The notes under the pieces were generated by a model. The model saw only the letters and a program-made list of their open reading frames with translations, ran no database searches and was not told the DNA's origin. A stretch of DNA of 7,781 nt from NCBI GenBank assembly GCA_021778575.1, contig JAJYCH010000198.1:1-7781 (forward strand), written 5' to 3'. Shown in pieces: positions 5,584-7,781 of this stretch; position 1 is the first letter of the stretch, and the number at the start of each line of letters is the position of its first letter. The stretch is from Planctomycetota bacterium (GTDB lineage: Bacteria > Planctomycetota > Planctomycetia > Isosphaerales > Isosphaeraceae). The position numbers and the translations under genes are program-made.

Positions 5584-7781
5584 TTATTTATAAATCAAAT
5601 ACTTCGCCCGGACCTTCAAGAACTCCGATAGCTCGTTGCTCCAGGTCGCCCGGATCGCGGCCAGGTCTCCTCCGGCCAGTAGTGTTTCGTATGAATCGCG
5701 GTCGGCGAGCATCTTCAAGAACCCGGCCGGCTCCCACTGGCGAGGATAAAGACTCTTCAAGGTGATGGCAAGCGTGATCCCCAGGTCAACAGGCTCGAAG
5801 GCCGACCAATCCGTGATCGTGATCTGCACACCTTTGCACTCCTGCCCTTTATACTGTCGTTCGGTCGGCGAGAACCGGACGGGGACGAATCGGACTCCGG
5901 GCAAGGCCGCCTCGTTCAAGGCTTTCGCGAACGCCCGGTCGTCGATCCACGGGGCTCCGATCCGCTCGAACGGGGTGTCGGTCCCCCGACCGGTGGCGAG
6001 GTTGCTCGCTTCGAGCAGGCCGACGCCGGGATAGAGCAGCGCCTCGGTCAGGCTCCGCATGTTGGGCGAGGGGTTGACCCATTCCAGGCCCGAGCGGTCG
6101 AAAAGGTCGGTGCGCCGCCAGCCTTCGCAGGGGATCACGGTCAGGTCGGCACCGATCGATCGTTCGGCGTTGAACATCCGGGCCAGCTCGCCGACGGTCA
6201 TCCCGTGGCGGACCGGCAACGCGTGGTGGGCGATGAACGAGGCGAAATCGGGGTCGCGGACCGGTCCCGCCACGGCCACGCCGCCGATCGGGTTGGGGCG
6301 GTCGAGCACGATCAGCGGGATGTGATTTTCTTTCGCGGCTTCGAGAAGCAATCCGAGCGTGCTGATGTAAGTGTAATAACGCGCGCCGATATCCTGGATG
6401 TCGTAGACCAGGACCTCGACGCCCGACAGAGCCTCGGCGGTGGGCTTGCGGTTCTTGCCGTAGAGGCTCTGGATCGGCAGTCCGGTCTTGTCGTCCTTGG
6501 CGTCGGGCACCTCGGTATCGACGGCCCCGCGAATCCCGTGCTCGGGGCTGAACAGGGCCACCAGCTCGACAGCGGGCGCGGCGAACAGAAGGTCGATCGT
6601 CGACACTCCGGCCTTGGTTCGCCCGGTGTGGTTCGTCACCAGGCCGACGCGTTTGTTCCGGAGTTCGCGGAACCCTCGACGCGCGAGAAGATCAACGCCG
6701 CAATCGACCGGCCGGAGCGCCGGCTCTTTCGGAGCGACGGCTTTGGTCATCACGACTTCACGTTCCGAGACCTTCGCGTTCGCGTCGATGATCGACGAAG
6801 CCACGAGCGTGGCGATCTCGGGTCGCAGGGCACCCGGGCCGTTCCCTTTACCGTCGGGATGGAGCCGGCTGGTCAACAGAATCACGAAGGTCTCGGTCTC
6901 CGGATCGATCCAGAGGCTCGTCCCGGTGAACCCGGTGTGTCCGAAGCTGGTCGGCCCGAACAGGCTGCCTCTCGGCGAGCTATACGAGGTTTCGACGTCC
7001 CAGCCCAGCCCCCGGCGCTGGCCTTCGGGGGTTGATCCGGCGTCGGTCATCGCTCGGACGGTCAACGGCGAGAGCACCCGCTTGCCATCGAGCCCCTTGC
7101 CGCCATCGAGGAGCATCTGCGCGTAGACCGCCAGGTCGTCGGCCGTGGCGAACAACCCGGCGTGACCGGCCACGCCGCCGAGCGCTCGCGACCTCGGGTC
7201 GTGGACCACTCCGCGGAGCATCCGGGTTCCTTCACGTTCGGTCGGCGCGATCCGGGCGATCGGCGTCGGCTCATCGAGGGGTCCGCCGGTGGGACGGAAG
7301 CCGGTCTCGACCATACCCAGCGGGTCGAAAATCGCCCCGCGCGCAAACTCGTCGAGCGACTGCCCCGAGACTTTCTCGACCAGCCGGCCGAGGATCAAGA
7401 AGCCTACATCACTGTAAATGAATCGTTCGCCGGGAGTTTCCTGCGGACTGAGAGCGCCGATCTTTTCCCAGGCGGTTTCGGGTCCATCGGCATAGTCGCC
7501 GATCGGATTATCGGGGATCAAGCCGGCGCGGTGGCGGAGAAGCTGCTCGACGGTGATCGAATCCTTACCGTTCCCCTTGAGTTCGGGAAGATGGGTAACG
7601 ATCTTATCACTCAAGCGAATCTTGCCGCGTTCGAGGAGGATCATGACCGAGGTCGCCGTGGCGACCGGCTTGGTCAGGCTGGCCATGTCGAAGACGGTGT
7701 CACGAGTCATCAACTCGTCCATCGGCTCGACCGACCGCTTGCCAAACGCCTTCGCCAGAACCACCTTCCCCTTCCGCCCGA
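5584..7781 (-). CDS. Serine hydrolase (AmiE-like) fused to NamZ/DUF1343 exo-N-acetylmuramidase, 5' end missing
   Basis: 731 residues are visible; the frame is open to the window edge (GRKGK before the GTG codon at 7764), so the true start and probable signal peptide are outside. Positions below count from the first full codon. Residues 1 to about 335 form a class C beta-lactamase-type serine hydrolase (Pfam beta-lactamase, MEROPS S12): SLTK with S34 and K37, the tyrosine motif YSD (Y122), and HTG at 281-283 in place of KTG. Residues about 363-731 form the DUF1343/NamZ domain (GH171): NHTG (383-386), SPEHG (411-415), DIQDIGARYYTY (460-471), VLDRPNPIGG (491-500), HGMTVGEL (from 525), WVNPSPNMR (from 567) and EASNLATGRGTDTPFE (from 590). 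In Bacillus subtilis the separate neighbours AmiE and NamZ act together in releasing N-acetylmuramic acid from peptidoglycan; here the two families are one chain. Motifs of both halves look intact. Joint action on peptidoglycan turnover is inferred; the N-terminal half could instead be an esterase or peptidase. Confidence 0.92.
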   Translation of the reverse strand, partial: GRKGKVVLAKAFGKRSVEPMDELMTRDTVFDMASLTKPVATATSVMILLERGKIRLSDKIVTHLPELKGNGKDSITVEQLLRHRAGLIPDNPIGDYADGPETAWEKIGALSPQETPGERFIYSDVGFLILGRLVEKVSGQSLDEFARGAIFDPLGMVETGFRPTGGPLDEPTPIARIAPTEREGTRMLRGVVHDPRSRALGGVAGHAGLFATADDLAVYAQMLLDGGKGLDGKRVLSPLTVRAMTDAGSTPEGQRRGLGWDVETSYSSPRGSLFGPTSFGHTGFTGTSLWIDPETETFVILLTSRLHPDGKGNGPGALRPEIATLVASSIIDANAKVSEREVVMTKAVAPKEPALRPVDCGVDLLARRGFRELRNKRVGLVTNHTGRTKAGVSTIDLLFAAPAVELVALFSPEHGIRGAVDTEVPDAKDDKTGLPIQSLYGKNRKPTAEALSGVEVLVYDIQDIGARYYTYISTLGLLLEAAKENHIPLIVLDRPNPIGGVAVAGPVRDPDFASFIAHHALPVRHGMTVGELARMFNAERSIGADLTVIPCEGWRRTDLFDRSGLEWVNPSPNMRSLTEALLYPGVGLLEASNLATGRGTDTPFERIGAPWIDDRAFAKALNEAALPGVRFVPVRFSPTERQYKGQECKGVQITITDWSAFEPVDLGITLAITLKSLYPRQWEPAGFLKMLADRDSYETLLAGGDLAAIRATWSNELSEFLKVRAKYLIYK

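Noticed and set aside
6205..7126. Plus-strand frames of 276 and 212 codons
   Set aside because: Both are antisense to the serine hydrolase/NamZ fusion and overlap each other; no recognisable protein features.

Overview
This GC-rich window looks like a chromosomal segment from a planctomycete, probably Isosphaeraceae-like. The assignment rests on the combination of a lysine/proline-rich HU variant, a secreted type I sulfatase, a serine hydrolase fused to a NamZ/DUF1343 domain, and several tiny lineage-type hypothetical proteins. It is a judgement from recognised families, not a database match.

Layout from left to right: the 3' part of an HU-type DNA-binding protein gene (+) ends at 303 and is followed by a perfect 15-bp hairpin terminator. 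It converges on a gene for a family M3 zinc oligopeptidase (-, 585-2306). A 75-bp palindromic repeat (2455-2529) separates this from a small multi-helix membrane protein (-, 2589-2987). A divergent intergenic region then leads to a tiny plus-strand gene (3182-3413) that appears split into two frames at a run of eight T. Next on the minus strand are a second small membrane protein (3459-3758) and a secreted sulfatase (3844-5394). An intergenic island carries a half-copy of the same repeat and a 103-bp inverted pair of REP-like hairpins (5398-5564). The last gene is a large fusion of a class C beta-lactamase-type serine hydrolase and an exo-N-acetylmuramidase (NamZ) domain (-, 5584 to the window edge, 5' end missing).

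Functionally the recognisable genes concern scavenging and turnover: peptides (M3 peptidase, cytoplasmic), sulfated compounds (sulfatase, exported) and peptidoglycan fragments (AmiE-like plus NamZ domains, probably exported). The spacing and the repeats between them argue for separate transcription units rather than one operon. No rRNA, tRNA, CRISPR array, transposase or phage gene is visible.

The two most interesting signals are non-standard. One is the T8 run, where loss of one T would join two overlapping mini-ORFs into a single 76-residue protein. The other is a set of GTAG-footed palindromes with the architecture of REP/REPIN elements mobilised by RAYT transposases; no such transposase is in the window.
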